A stretch of 60,000 nucleotides of DNA from Nymphaea colorata (Eukaryota; Streptophyta; Magnoliopsida; Nymphaeales; Nymphaeaceae): NCBI RefSeq assembly GCF_008831285.2, contig NC_045144.1, forward strand, positions 25,313,716 through 25,373,715, given 5' to 3'. Shown piece after piece: positions 1 through 9,507 of the stretch. A program made the position numbers and the translations under genes. The notes under the pieces were generated by a model. The model was given only the letters and a program-made list of their open reading frames with translations. It had not been told where the DNA came from and ran no database searches. Each line of letters opens with the position of its first letter. Within the stretch, counting starts at the first letter, position 1.

Positions 1-1045
1 AAAACTTCTATATTAAGATAACGGCTTTGAATGATGAAAATATTCTTGTCATACCATTTTTCAGGGTTGAACTTTTCATCGTGAGAAAAAATAATAAAGA
101 ATCATTTATCAAGTAATCGTTTCAACTAATACCAAAGAAGAAAAGGAAAAAGTGGAACAAAGAGAAGCACCTCACTAAGCTTTGGTTTCATATGCTGATC
201 AAAAGCAGCTTCATATCATAAAAGTTAGAAGAGGAGACATTGTTGTGTAGAGAAGGTTGACAATCCAATTTATAGTAGAGAAATTAGCCCAATATGGAAA
301 TTATGGATACAATATTATCGTAAGAAAATCGCACAAAATAAAGCAATTATAGATGAAAAATTATCAATCATCAATTTTATGTAAGTTCATTGCCTTTTAC
401 ACATTAATTCGGTCCATTCACTATATATTGGGTTAGGACTGGTAGTTAGGATAAAAAAAATCCTTCTATATTATTCAATTTCAACATCCATAGTGGAAAC
501 AAATAGATACTAGTAGTATTTGGTTCCATTTATATATCGATTCTCATGGCATCTTCCTTTTAGAGAAGATTTAAGATTACAACCAAAGGATTAATGAAGA
601 TCAGCAAAGTAACGAAGGCGTTCATTGGTGGGGAGAGGACCATGAGTTCCAAATCTCACCTTGCCCACCGTCAGTGATAATCGTAGGTAAAATCTTGTTT
701 TTACTGACAGCCTATTTTCAGCCTGTCAGTAAAGCTCGTGTGTTTTGTATTAAAGAGTATCACCTTTCAAGCCTTCAAGATTTGAGAAATTTTTCCTATA
801 GAATTTTACATTATACTAAGGGAAGTGACCATAAGGGGCTCTGTTTGATGACCATAACACTTTGTTACCGTCCTATGAATCTACCTCAAAATTGGGGCAT
901 ATTCATAAAACCCTTAATCAATCACTAGATGTCAAAATTTACATATACTGTCGTGGAACCAAATTTACAGATACCTTAGTGTTAGAAATTAAATTGATTG
1001 ATCAACATAGTCATAGTAAGATCAAGCACGAAAGAGAAAGAGTGA

Positions 1046-1085
<40 letters not shown>

Positions 1086-1888
1086 TACGGATTTTTATAT
1101 TTGTTTTCAATACTTTTTCCTCTTCGATAACAAGGTGCTTGGTAATCCACCAATTCCATCCGCTCTTTAATTTATTTTCTTAAATGTGTACTACCATTTT
1201 TCTCCAATGCATTTATTCCGCTTTATTATTTAGCTCTATTTTGATATTTTTTCACTTTGATCCATTTGGTTACTCCATTTTTTGTTTTCCTTAAATTATA
1301 ATGAAGTCAATAGAGGAAAGCTAGCTTTAGAAAAATTTGGTAATTTTTGTGCCAATAGCTTTAGAAAAATTTGGTAAATTTTGTGCCAATGTTGAAGCAG
1401 AAGGACAATTCTAGATCATGCAGAAAGGAATATTTTAATGAATGAATGAATATTAATTAATAAGTTACAGTCATGAAACTCCAATGATCATTAATGAGCA
1501 AATTACAATTATGGGTCCATGATTCGGGTAAATGGCTGAAATGTCTGAATATAACTAATGGTAAAATTTGAAGGGACATTTTCATTCGACGTTCACATTT
1601 TCGTCATAATATCATAAACAGTGTTGGCGTTTATAGTTTTCACAATAATAACCTCATCTCTTTTACTAAATTTGCATACAACAACAAGCTGGGATTTAGA
1701 TTACATTCTAAATGAAATAAGAACACCATGTTCATAGCATAATTTTGTCTAGCATCTTAAATGCATGTTGGATGTAGAGGCAATATTTAGTAGATCAAGT
1801 TGTACACACCACCCTAATGGTCCATGCACACACGTATATGAAAAGAAAATGGAAGACATTTCTGAAGCAATTGCTGCTGGGAGAGAGG
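1..1888. repeat. Tandem unit U1, truncated
   Basis: The first base matches the start of the leader found again at 10316, 17186, 23852, 33459, 40337 and 48742. Positions 1-1045 carry the leader. It includes a weak Pol III-box region at 600-670 and the motif ending GATCAAGCACGAAAGAG at about 1020-1038. The purine-rich minisatellite of the other units is missing. Instead an (AT)n run at 1048-1080 joins directly to the block that lies about 2.7 kb further on in U3 and U4 (AAATTTACGGATTTTTAT). The block with GAAGTCAATAG at 1303 and the block with CATACAACAACA at 1675 follow. Similarity to U2 stops near GGGAGAGAGG at about 1888. A 34-bp local duplication covers 1322-1389. The unit seems to have lost its middle by deletion. 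Confidence 0.8.
1048..1080. repeat. (AT)n microsatellite at a deletion junction
   Basis: About 16 AT dinucleotides lie exactly where the leader joins a block that is kilobases downstream in other units. The other units have the purine-rich minisatellite at the left side of this junction. Confidence 0.95.
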
Positions 1889-2126
1889 TACAATTATATG
1901 TACAAACAAAGAAAAACTTAGGTAAATTTGGACCCAATTATATGGGATAGCCACATGAGATCCGGGCTACTGTCTTATTGTCAATGTGAAAATTTGTTCA
2001 CAATCTATTTTCAAGAGCATGGTTCATTTTCATTTTTTTTAATTGACACGAAGAACGTGCATGAATATTGTGCGAGGGATAAATTTGAAGGAAAATTTTC
2101 ATTGGAGAGTTCACATTTTTGAAGTT
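1889..2126. other. Spacer without recognised feature
   Basis: AT-rich sequence after the end of U1 similarity. The short open frames here show no recognisable motif. Confidence 0.5.
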
Positions 2127-2500
2127 TGCTATATGCAAACTATTGTGCATGCATGCACAGGGGTGTGTAATGACAAGATGCTCACAAAGTGAAAAAGGAG
2201 GGTCTTAAGAAAGATGAAGAGAAGATTAAAATTAAAAAACTAAAAATTACGACTCATGTTCAAAAATTTTGAGTGCCCCAACCTTCTCTTTTTAGGAAGT
2301 GTATATTTGTTATGTACAAAACTATTGTGCATGCATGCACAGGGGTGTGTAATGACAAGATACTCACAAAGTGAAAAAGGAGGGTTTTAAGAAAGATGAA
2401 GAGAAGATTATAAAAAAAAAGTGAAAAGGCTAAAAGTACACCTGATGTTCAAAAAATTCTAATGCCCCAACCCTCTCTTTTTGAGAAGTTTATGTTTGTT
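2127..2500. repeat. 182-bp tandem pair
   Basis: Two diverged copies in direct orientation. The marker TATTGTGCATGCATGCACAG occurs at 2141 and again at 2323, a period of 182 bp. Each copy continues through GTGTGTAATGACAAGAT, a GAAAAAGGAGGG block and a GCCCCAACC block. A third partial start (TTTGTGCATGCAACTCGATA) is at about 2512. A related single copy lies at 13497-13740 inside U2, so the sequence also belongs to the array's repeat pool. Confidence 0.85.
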
Positions 2501-2790
2501 ATGTACAAAGGCTTTGTGCATGCAACTCGATATCATAAACAAGATTGAGGTTTCCCATTTTCGCAATATGAACCTCATATTGTCAGGGGAGGGTAACATT
2601 GCTTACCCTGTTCTTTTGGACTTCCACTTTTACATTTTCAGTGTACATTCCACTTTTACAACCTTCTGCCGGAAAGCATGTACAGCCACAGCCAGCACTG
2701 TGGGACATTGTGGTCTGTTTGTTTTTGGGGTTTTTCACCCTTTCATAGGTTTAGCAGAGGTAAAAAATAAAAATGAGAAGTTTCTCAAGC
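2501..2790. other. Spacer, partly similar to U2
   Basis: The start (GCATGCAACTCGATATCATA) matches about 13697-13720 in U2. The rest, including a short inverted motif around GGGTAACATTGCTTACCC, was not recognised. The left break of the retrotransposon fragment lies at its right end, near 2790. Confidence 0.5.
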
Positions 2791-2988
2791 CTGCCTTACG
2801 GATGTCATTATACATTGGCGACAATGGAAGAAAAGCCTATTAGAATTGTAGATCAAAGAGAGCAAGTGTTTCGCACGAAGAGAATTCCTTTCGTGAAAGT
2901 GGAATGGCAGTACCATGGATTGAAGGAGAGCACATGGGAACTTGAGGAGGATATGCGGAAGAAGTATCCCCACTTGTTCTTACATTGA
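2791..2988 (+). pseudogene. Ty3/gypsy polyprotein C-terminus, 5'-truncated
   Basis: The frame ending with TGA at 2986-2988 encodes the C-terminal tail that follows integrase in plant Ty3/gypsy chromoviruses. Residues seen in order are EEKPIRIVDQREQVFRTKRI, then PFVKVEW, then ESTWELE and finally KKYPHLF. The W..HG..E.TWE.E..M...YP.LF pattern is the chromodomain-like end typical of Tekay/Del-type elements (family knowledge). An ATG exists at 2773, but it lies at the edge of unrelated sequence, so it is not a natural start. Everything upstream (gag, protease, reverse transcriptase, RNase H, integrase core) is absent. The fragment runs straight into a polypurine-tract-like stretch and the LTR, as expected for the 3' end of an element. 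It cannot encode a working protein. Confidence 0.85.
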
Positions 2989-3007
2989 GGTATGACTTAA
3001 ATTTCGA

Positions 3008-3037
3008 GGATGAAATTTTTTTTTTAGGAGGGTAGGA
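3008..3037 (+). other. Polypurine tract region before 3' LTR
   Basis: GAGGATGAAATTT, a T run, then AGGAGGGTAGGA immediately precede TGTAAC. In plant chromoviruses this GAGGACGAAATTT...AGGAGGG block primes plus-strand synthesis next to the 3' LTR. Its position here agrees with that role. Confidence 0.75.
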
Positions 3038-5758
3038 TGTAACGCTTGGCTTTTGCAGGCGAGCCGGATCGGGTCAAGACCCAGACCCGAACCCACTTGC
3101 GTGAAGGAGCCCGACGTGGAGGAGTTAACAAGAAGATCAAGAGGCGGGAGGATCAGCCGACAGCACGGGTTTGGCGGTGGAGACCTCTGGGCCGGTGAGG
3201 AAGGGTGATGGCGGCGCCGGCGGCAGTGTTTCGGTAAGCCCCAACCTCTTTCTTCTTCTTCCCTCTTCATTCTTCTCCTCCTCCCTCCTGCGCAGCCTCT
3301 TGTCCCCCTTGCTCGATTTTCCCCTCTCCGTCAGCACCCTATGCCCTCACGATTTCTCTTCCTCCTCCTCCCTTCTCACGCGCTCTCACCCCAGCTGCCT
3401 GTTTTTTTTTTCCTTGACTGCTCCCTCTCCCTCACCGTGTGAGCCTCCCTCAACCGAACCCTTCCTTTTTGCCTTGCGCCTTTTTCTCACGACAGACCTC
3501 TATTTTCTTTTCCTTGTCGTAGATTCTCATCGTATATTGTCGTTTGAATGGTTTGCAGCTAGGGGAGTCTATTTTTCCCCCCCTTACCAACAAGTAGGGC
3601 GTGGGGTTGGCGACGGCAGCAAGCAATCTTGGGCATTGGCACTTGTTCGAATGCGTGAGGTGGCTGTTGAAAGGATTGCAGCAGTCTAGACACTTAATTT
3701 GGAGTGAGCAAGGCGTAATTGAGCCTATTTTATTGTATATTTTTTCTTTGGAACACTTATAATTATTGTTTGAGCATGCTAGAAGGTAGAATTGATGAGT
3801 TGGGATGCACGTTAGCGACCTTGCTTTTGGGGAAAGTTTAGGATTATTTTGGAGAAGCGTTGATTCATGTATATATTGCTCTTTTAAGCATGATGAGTTG
3901 ATTTTTGAAGCAATAAGGAAGCATGGTAGAAATTGTGATGTTGTGGAGTAGTATAGGACCGTCTTTGTGAACGCTTGGGAGTGCCTTTGTCGACATGGGT
4001 GTATGTGTGGGAAGGAAGAGGGTGTACATGTTGGGAAGACACTTTCACTAAGGAAGCAAGAGAGAAATGGATTAGGGATCGATTCAAATCGATAGTGCGA
4101 AGCTTAAGCCTTTGGTGGTAACCTCTAGGGCTAAGGAGAGACCCTTTTGAGGGCTTTGTAGGTTGACACTACCCATCGATACCCTCTTGAGGCAATGGCA
4201 TGTCTCAATGATTTTGTTCTATAATCATTTTGATTGTGAATCTAAACTAGTGTAGAGTTTAGTCATTTACCATTTGTATATGTTTGCAGGTACATCGAGC
4301 ACGTCCCGTCGACCTTGAGCGACCAGTTTCGAAGCTCGAGGCATTTTGAAGACTTTTGTGGGCACGCGACAGGTATGACAACATTTCAGGCAAACCCTTG
4401 CCTGGGGCAATGTGTGAATGTGTGTTCCTAGGATCGTGGGATTTTAGGATTGTGATGTGTTTGATTGATTGATTGTTTGGTGAATGAATGTGTGTATGCA
4501 TGCAAATGGTTTGATATCTGATATGATGTGTTTAGAAAAGCTAGTAGAAGTCAGTTTTGAAATATCACGCATTTGCATGTGCATGCTAGAATGTGAATGT
4601 TGTATTTGTTGAATACACATTGTCACGGGCAATGATACAAATGATTGAACAGAGGGTAGTTGTACCCATAATGTTGAGACAACTAGCCAAAACTGTTGTT
4701 GTTATGTATAGCCCTCGTGTGGAGGCAATTGGAGGTGTGAGTTCACTCATGAAGTGAACCAACCTCATGATCTAGCCAGTTATTTGTGTTTGTGCAAGTA
4801 TAATTGTAAGAATAAAAGAATAAGAGATGAGAGGGCAGTGGGATGTGGCTATGTGTTTGCGAGTTGTTCCGCCTTCGCCACTAGTCTCGCCTGTTCGGAA
4901 TGCAGGTGGTGTAAGGCCCCAGGGTACTGTTGTGTGACGTGCTTGGAGCGTGGGCTCCCGCCTTCCCAACCTAGGTATCCTAAGGATGGCTGAGTATCTC
5001 TCCGTGTAATTCACACATCCATGAATGAGTGCTCTACCGCTACAGCGGATGGATGAATCCATACTGTTCTGGGCCACCACAGGGGTTGTCTCTCGGCTGT
5101 AGGCCGCCCGCGGTGTGCACGTGCCTATGTTTGCACTCACAGGAACTGTCAATTCACTGATATTGATGAAAATGAAATGTATGTGAATGAAATGTACGGG
5201 ATTGATGTGCATGTGATTGTTGTGCTTATGAATGCAAGTAACATGTTTAAACATGTCTTGCATGTGATCTGAAATTGTGTGACTGTGGCTATTGAGTGGG
5301 CATTTGCATGTTGTGCCCAGACACGACATGATGCTAGACTGTTTTGATGTTTGCTCGTATAATTGAGCCCTACCTAAGAGAGTTTGGACTTTTCCTGGCT
5401 TGTTGTCATACTGCAAAGCTAAGCCTTCAGTTGTTTCTTTTTTCAGGTTTTGGCGGACCCGGGGCAGCAGGTTGAGCAGATGGCTTCACTCACGTCCTAC
5501 TAGGGAGGTTTTGGGTCAATTGTAGCACTGACGCGTCTTGTTTTGGTTTTATTATGCATTATTTTTGTTAGGCATCAATGTTGTGAGTTGGGCATTTTTG
5601 TCATTGTACAGATGAACTGAAATTCTTATTTAATGGAAAGCTTGCCTATTGTTTTGCATTGCTTAGCTCATCTCTTTTGAAATTGTTGTGTAGTCGTACA
5701 TCGATGCTTGATGTTTAAAAAAAAAAATGTTTGAGTTGCAAAAGGTCAGGGTGTGACA
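3038..5758 (+). mobile_element. 3' LTR of Tekay/Del-like gypsy retrotransposon
   Basis: The LTR begins TGTAACGC directly after the polypurine tract and ends GGTGTGACA, giving the expected TG...CA ends. Its 2721 bp fits the long LTRs of Tekay/Del chromoviruses. It is more GC-rich than the surroundings. It includes a pyrimidine-rich stretch at about 3240-3470, which explains the long open frames there on both strands. The base after the LTR starts GTTTT, the candidate 5-bp target duplication. Its partner cannot be checked because the 5' LTR and most of the interior are missing. This is a truncated element, not a solo LTR, since coding sequence and the polypurine tract remain attached. Confidence 0.8.
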
Positions 5759-5937
5759 GTTTTGAACCCCACCCCAAGCAAATGAAAAAAAAAAATTACA
5801 GTATAAAAATTGAATTTTTTTTTTTTGCCTCTATGCATTTTTTGAATGCGAGTTCAGCTTGGCCCTACTCAAATCCATCCGAATAAACCCAACTTCCATT
5901 TGGCCCGCCCATGAAAAAAATCCTGGCTCCGCCCCTA
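5759..5937 (-). mobile_element. End of a hAT-like MITE, minus orientation
   Basis: Read on the minus strand, the segment begins at about 5937 with CTAGGGGCGGAGCCAGGA followed by TTTTTTTCATGGGC. This is the same terminal signature as the CAGGGGCGGAGCCAGAAAT repeats at 15165 and 57716. The other end was not found. The terminus sits directly against the STIG1 fragment. Confidence 0.5.
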
Positions 5938-5939
5938 GT

Positions 5940-6089
5940 GGCCGGTGCGAATATAAGTGCAGGTATCGAGAGGCATGCCGTGGCGGAGTGTGTGTGGACC
6001 TATTCCATAACAAGAATCACTGTGGTAGATGCTATAACAGGTGCAACAAAGGGGACTCTTGCTCCTATGGGATGTGCAGTTATGCATAA
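5940..6089 (+). pseudogene. STIG1-like cysteine-rich protein, C-terminal fragment
   Basis: The frame ending at TAA 6087-6089 encodes 49 residues with cysteine spacing of the Stig1 family (secreted, cysteine-rich plant proteins first known from stigma). Seen in order: GRCEYKC, then CRGGVCVDL, then HCGRCYNRCNKGDSC, ending SYGMCSYA. The last block, YGMCxYA followed by stop, is the usual family ending. Full-length members have about 130-150 residues with a signal peptide. Here only roughly the last third is present. Upstream codons in the same frame (ATG at 5859) come from a transposon end and carry no signal peptide, so this is a broken copy. The retained frame has no stop or frameshift, which suggests a fairly recent capture or truncation. 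The function of an intact copy would be extracellular; this piece is unlikely to be expressed usefully. Confidence 0.8.
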
Positions 6090-6887
6090 AGTTTGATTCT
6101 TTTGTTTAAAAGCATACAATTATGCATGTACTTCTTGTTTTTCTTGTCTATCTGCTGTTCTTACTATCAATTTCAGTTCAGCATATGGCATGTGGACCAA
6201 GCCTATGTTCAGTTATATTGTTGAAATGTTCATCTTTTGTGTTGCAAGATGATGTATTAATCCTTTCATTTTTTGATTAAAAATCTTTGTATGAGTGAGA
6301 AACACTAATTTTTTAGTGAAGTTCTTACCAATAGCTGCTGTCGTTGGTTGAACATTTTATGTTTTCTCTTTCTAATTAATTGATAAATTAAGAAAGACAC
6401 CTTCTCTTATGCGGAAGACGTCCAACTGGTATCAGAAGACACCTGCATGTCCGGCCAGCTATGCCATGTCCCTTGAAAGGGGAGACTTACAGTGACTAAC
6501 TTCAAAGCCGACGCCAATCAAATAATAGATTGACATTCGAGAATTTATCAATGCACAGTGGTCATAAGATTATTCCAAACAAGAAAAAAAACCTGCTAAT
6601 CATGAGAAACTAAACTGAAGCTAAGCAAATTACCACTAAAAGCAAAGGAAACAAACTAGAAATGTGCCGTCTCTTTTACCTCATAAAAAGAACGTTACAT
6701 GAATGGTCTGATCCAAATGATATAGACACGCAGCCAGCCGGTTCTCAAAATCCAAACCATCGGAAGTCTTATCATCATCACTTTGAAATGGTCAAATGAA
6801 TCTAGAGTAGGTACTTCAGTCATCGCGGGGCACATGCAATATGGCATCCATCTTCTTCAAATCCGTAAGTTGGTCCAATTAACTTAA
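6090..6887. other. Spacer without recognised feature
   Basis: About 800 bp of AT-rich sequence with no recognisable coding motif and no repeat partner noticed elsewhere in the window. Its first part may be the former 3' untranslated region of the STIG1 fragment. Confidence 0.4.
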
Positions 6888-6983
6888 GTTCGCATTTGTA
6901 AGCCCCCACAAGTATACAAAGGCAAGGGAATCATGTACATCGATCAGGTCATGAAGAAAAAGCCTTGGAAGAAATCCAAGTAA
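6888..6983 (+). pseudogene. rpl6: Mitochondrial-type ribosomal protein L6 (uL6m), C-terminal fragment
   Basis: The frame ending at TAA 6981-6983 reads CKPPQVYKGKGIMYIDQVM and then KKKPWKKSK before the stop. The YKGKGI.Y....V..K.GKK pattern is the C-terminus of ribosomal protein L6. The bacterial/organellar form has PYKGKGIRY, and nuclear-encoded plant mitochondrial L6 has YKGKGIMYIDEV (family knowledge). Only about 31 codons remain, from GTTCGC at 6888. The codon before is TAA and no L6 sequence precedes it. The downstream sequence (CTCTCTATCTGAACATTTCT) is also found after the L6 fragment near 59630, so the original 3' flank came with it. Product if intact: large-subunit protein of the mitochondrial ribosome. 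This copy is a remnant. Confidence 0.8.
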
Positions 6984-7046
6984 TACTGAAATCTATCTCT
7001 CTATCTGAACATTTCTAGCTTGTTCAGAGAGAGGTAGTCATTCGGG

Positions 7047-7104
7047 GCCTCCTTTCTTTTTGACCTCATCGACGTACATGATTCCCTTGCCTTTGTATAC
7101 TTTG
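7047..7104 (-). pseudogene. rpl6: Inverted partial copy of the L6 tail
   Basis: On the minus strand this reads VYKGKGIMYVDEV followed by KKK, the same C-terminal motif as 6912-6962 on the plus strand. The two copies face each other across about 80 bp and form an imperfect palindrome. The minus copy is closer to the usual family sequence at YVDEV than the plus copy (YIDQV). It therefore need not be a simple copy of the present plus-strand sequence. Confidence 0.75.
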
Positions 7105-7507
7105 AGAAAGATACAAGACACAAGAGAGGTCTATGAGGCACAAACAAAGTTGTTAAAGGCCATGAGGCAAAGTGAGCCGTTGAGTGTGACATGAGGCACA
7201 TTGAGCCAGAATCAAAATAGTGAAATATAAAAGTAAAGAATGAAAAAAGTGAAACTGACTATACAAAGAACCTTAGATGTTCAGTGGGAAATCAAACAGA
7301 ACCTTAGATGATCAGCAACTTACTAAAATCCATCTTCTTGAGTCTTTGAGGCTCTGATTTGACCAATTTAACAGCAAAGAAAGTGCCAGAGAACCGAGAA
7401 GGAGGAATAGATTCTCGTGAGAAATCGCAGTAGACAAAAGCAAAATAGTTCACTACTACTTAACTAGATTTAATATAGCAAATCAAGAGTCTAAATAAAC
7501 TTACTAT
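7105..7507. other. Spacer without recognised feature
   Basis: AT-rich, with a short local repeat of CATGAGGCA...TGAGCC at about 7160-7205. No coding or transposon signature was recognised. Confidence 0.4.
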
Positions 7508-9080
7508 CCTCCTTGACAATGACCACATGATTCAAATCTCAAACGACTTGGTTGCGATCCTCCTTGACACTTGATTACTACACCCTTGAGGCGCTGAAAT
7601 GAAAATCTGAAGCATGTTTTTATAACATGAAAAAAAAAATGTAAAGCTAGAATATGTATTGTCATATATTTTCAAGTGAGTGGGAGGCTATTTCCACTAT
7701 TCGAAGTCTGTTATGCTTCAACTTACATATCAAAACTTCTAATTTGTATTACAAAAGGTTGATAGCACAGGAGTTTAAAATAGAAACAAACCGCCTTTCA
7801 GCCCCCACCCAAAAACAAATGTATATGATGTGGGAATGTAACTGTCGCACGACTCAAGCAAGCAAATAAGGAAATGGTTTTATGTAAAGAATGTTTTGGG
7901 TGGAAAAATGAACGTCAATAAATTGAAGGATGGCCCACGCCTTGCAAAGAAGGCACCTGATAAAGAAAGAAGGTAAAATCAGGTGCCTTCTTTGCAAGGC
8001 GTGGGCCATCCTTCAATTTATTTACATTCATCTTTACACCCAAAACATTCTTTACTTAAAACCATTTCCTTATTTGCTTGCTTGAGTTGTGCAGCAGTTA
8101 CATGCCCACATCATATACATTTGTTTTTCAATAAGAAATTAAAATCAAGAAGAACGATTAGGGTTGAGTGGGGGCTGGTAGATAAGCCTGGGCAATGGGC
8201 CGGCCCGGCCCCTGTCGGACCCGGGTCCGGGCCAGGACAAACCTGGCCTGGGCCGAATAGGCCGGCCCGGCCCGACTCCTGCCCTCGGGACTCCGTCCCC
8301 CGCTCCCCCTCTCCCTCTCTGCTCCCTGTCTCCCTCTCCCTTCCCGTTTCCCTCTCCACTCCCCCTATGCTTCCCTTTCCCTCTCCCCCTCTGCTCTCCC
8401 TTCCCATCTCCCTCTCTGCTCCCCCTCTCCGCTCCCCCTCCCCCTCTCCCTCTCCCTCCTCCTTCGTCTCCCTGACCGCTCCCCCTCCTCCTCCGTGTGG
8501 GCCGTCGGCAGGGACCCAACGGCCGTAGCCGAAGGGCGACGGGAGGGCGGGGGAAAAGGGGGGCGGGACTCGGGAGGGCGGGGAAAGGGCGTCTAGGAGG
8601 GGAAAGGAGGGGGGGCTGGGCAGGGTCCGGGCTGGGCTGAGTGGCCCGACGGGCCAGCCGGGCCGAGACCCGGGCTATCGGGCCAGGCCCGGGCTGAGAC
8701 CCGGGTTATCTGGCCGGGCCGAGCCGGGCCCAGCGGCTCGACGGGCCGGATTGGGCCGGCCCTTACCCAGCCCGATGCCCAGGCCTACTTGTAGGCGGTT
8801 AGTCTCTATTTTAAACTCATGTGCTATCAACATTTTGTAATACAAATTAAAAGTCTTTGATATGTAAGTTGAAGCATAACCAACTTCAAATTGTGGAAAT
8901 AGCCTCCCACTCACTTAAAAATATATGACAATACATATTCTAGATTTACATTTTTTTTTTATGTTATAAAAAGGTGCTTCAGATTTTCATTTGAACGCCT
9001 CAAGTGTGTAGTACAATCAAGTGACAAGGACGTTCACAACCAAGTCGTTGGAGATTTGAATCATGTGGTCATTGGGAGGG
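7508..9080. repeat. Large palindrome, arms about 450 bp, 18-nt loop
   Basis: The left arm is 7508-7960 and the right arm starts at 7979. The apex reads AAGGCACCTGA, an 18-nt loop, then TCAGGTGCCTT. Pairing continues outward through AGGCGTGGGCCATCCTTCAA, then a block around CATATACATTTGTTTTT. After the MITE insertion it resumes at about 8793 with TCTATTTTAAACTC, CTCCCACTCACTT and finally TCATGTGGTCATTG at about 9061-9074, which mirrors 7517-7530. The right arm is interrupted by a GC-rich element at 8182-8786 and a roughly 40-nt insertion before it. Mismatches are scattered, so the arms are old enough to have diverged. Confidence 0.9.
8182..8786. mobile_element. GC-rich hAT-like MITE inserted in the palindrome
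   Basis: About 605 bp, very GC-rich. It has inverted ends: AGCCTGGGCAATGGGCC on the left, and AGGCCTGGGCATCGGGC when the right end is read on the minus strand. Flanking bases GCTGGTAG (8174-8181) and ACTTGTAG (8787-8794) match at 6 of 8 positions, consistent with an aged 8-bp target duplication. The opposite palindrome arm (about 7795-7810) supplies the empty site. Inside lies a polypyrimidine stretch at about 8290-8470, which creates open frames on both strands that I do not regard as genes. No transposase is present. Confidence 0.7.
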
Positions 9081-9423
9081 CAGGAGCTGGTTGGCGGCCA
9101 GTTCTCTTTTTGAATCCCAAGGACCTTAATTATCTGTACTACAAAAGGAAGGCCACATTGAAGTTGAAGTATAGAGAAGGAGAATGACATTTTGGGGCAC
9201 CGAAAGCATGTCATGTACCTTAAGAAGACTAGTGGTTGGGTGAAAGCTTCAACTCTCTTTTGCGTGAGTGGTAAGATGAAATATTCATCATGCTCACCCA
9301 CATCTGAATATTGCATGAATCCAACATACTCCAAATTTCAGACACTCTATATTAAGAAGCTGCAGTAAAGACTATGATTCTGGCTGTAGTTCTTTGTGGG
9401 GATTTTGACAAACACTATAAAGT
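9081..9423. other. Spacer without recognised feature
   Basis: Lies between the palindrome and the TATA region. A plus-strand frame near 9186-9368 contains several cysteines and a stop, but no ATG or family motif was recognised. Confidence 0.4.
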
Positions 9424-9475
9424 ACTTGCCTATAAATTAATAAGATTGCCTTTACCTGAATCACACCCGTCCTCT
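9424..9475 (+). promoter_or_regulatory. Putative core promoter with TATA box
   Basis: CTATAAATTAAT with TATAAATTA at 9431-9439, followed by a leader with GAATCACACCCGTCC. The same 48 bases recur at 59953-60000 with only two differences seen. They stand apart from the flanks, which differ on the left side. An ATG follows 69 bp after the TATA box (9508), a plausible distance for a plant gene. Shared sequence plus TATA spacing makes a duplicated gene start likely, but transcription is not shown. Confidence 0.5.
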
Positions 9476-9507
9476 CCACAAGCTTTGCGCAGAAGCCATT
9501 AACATTC

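Noticed and set aside
674-928. 84-codon frame in the leader of U1 and related 73-codon frames in U4-U7
   Set aside because: Starts differ between units, in U4-U7 the frame overlaps the Pol III-box region, and no domain or composition shift supports coding.
3171-3689. 172-codon frame inside the gypsy LTR
   Set aside because: It lies within the LTR and is driven by a pyrimidine-rich tract; LTRs of this type do not encode proteins there.
3038-5758. Reading the gypsy LTR as a solo LTR or as part of an intact element
   Set aside because: The polypurine tract and polyprotein tail are attached on its left, so it is not solo. No 5' LTR, primer-binding site or other domains are present, so it is not intact.
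7983-8528. 181-codon frame and opposite-strand frames around the GC-rich MITE
   Set aside because: The frame crosses from a palindrome arm into the MITE and its polypyrimidine tract; composition alone explains it.
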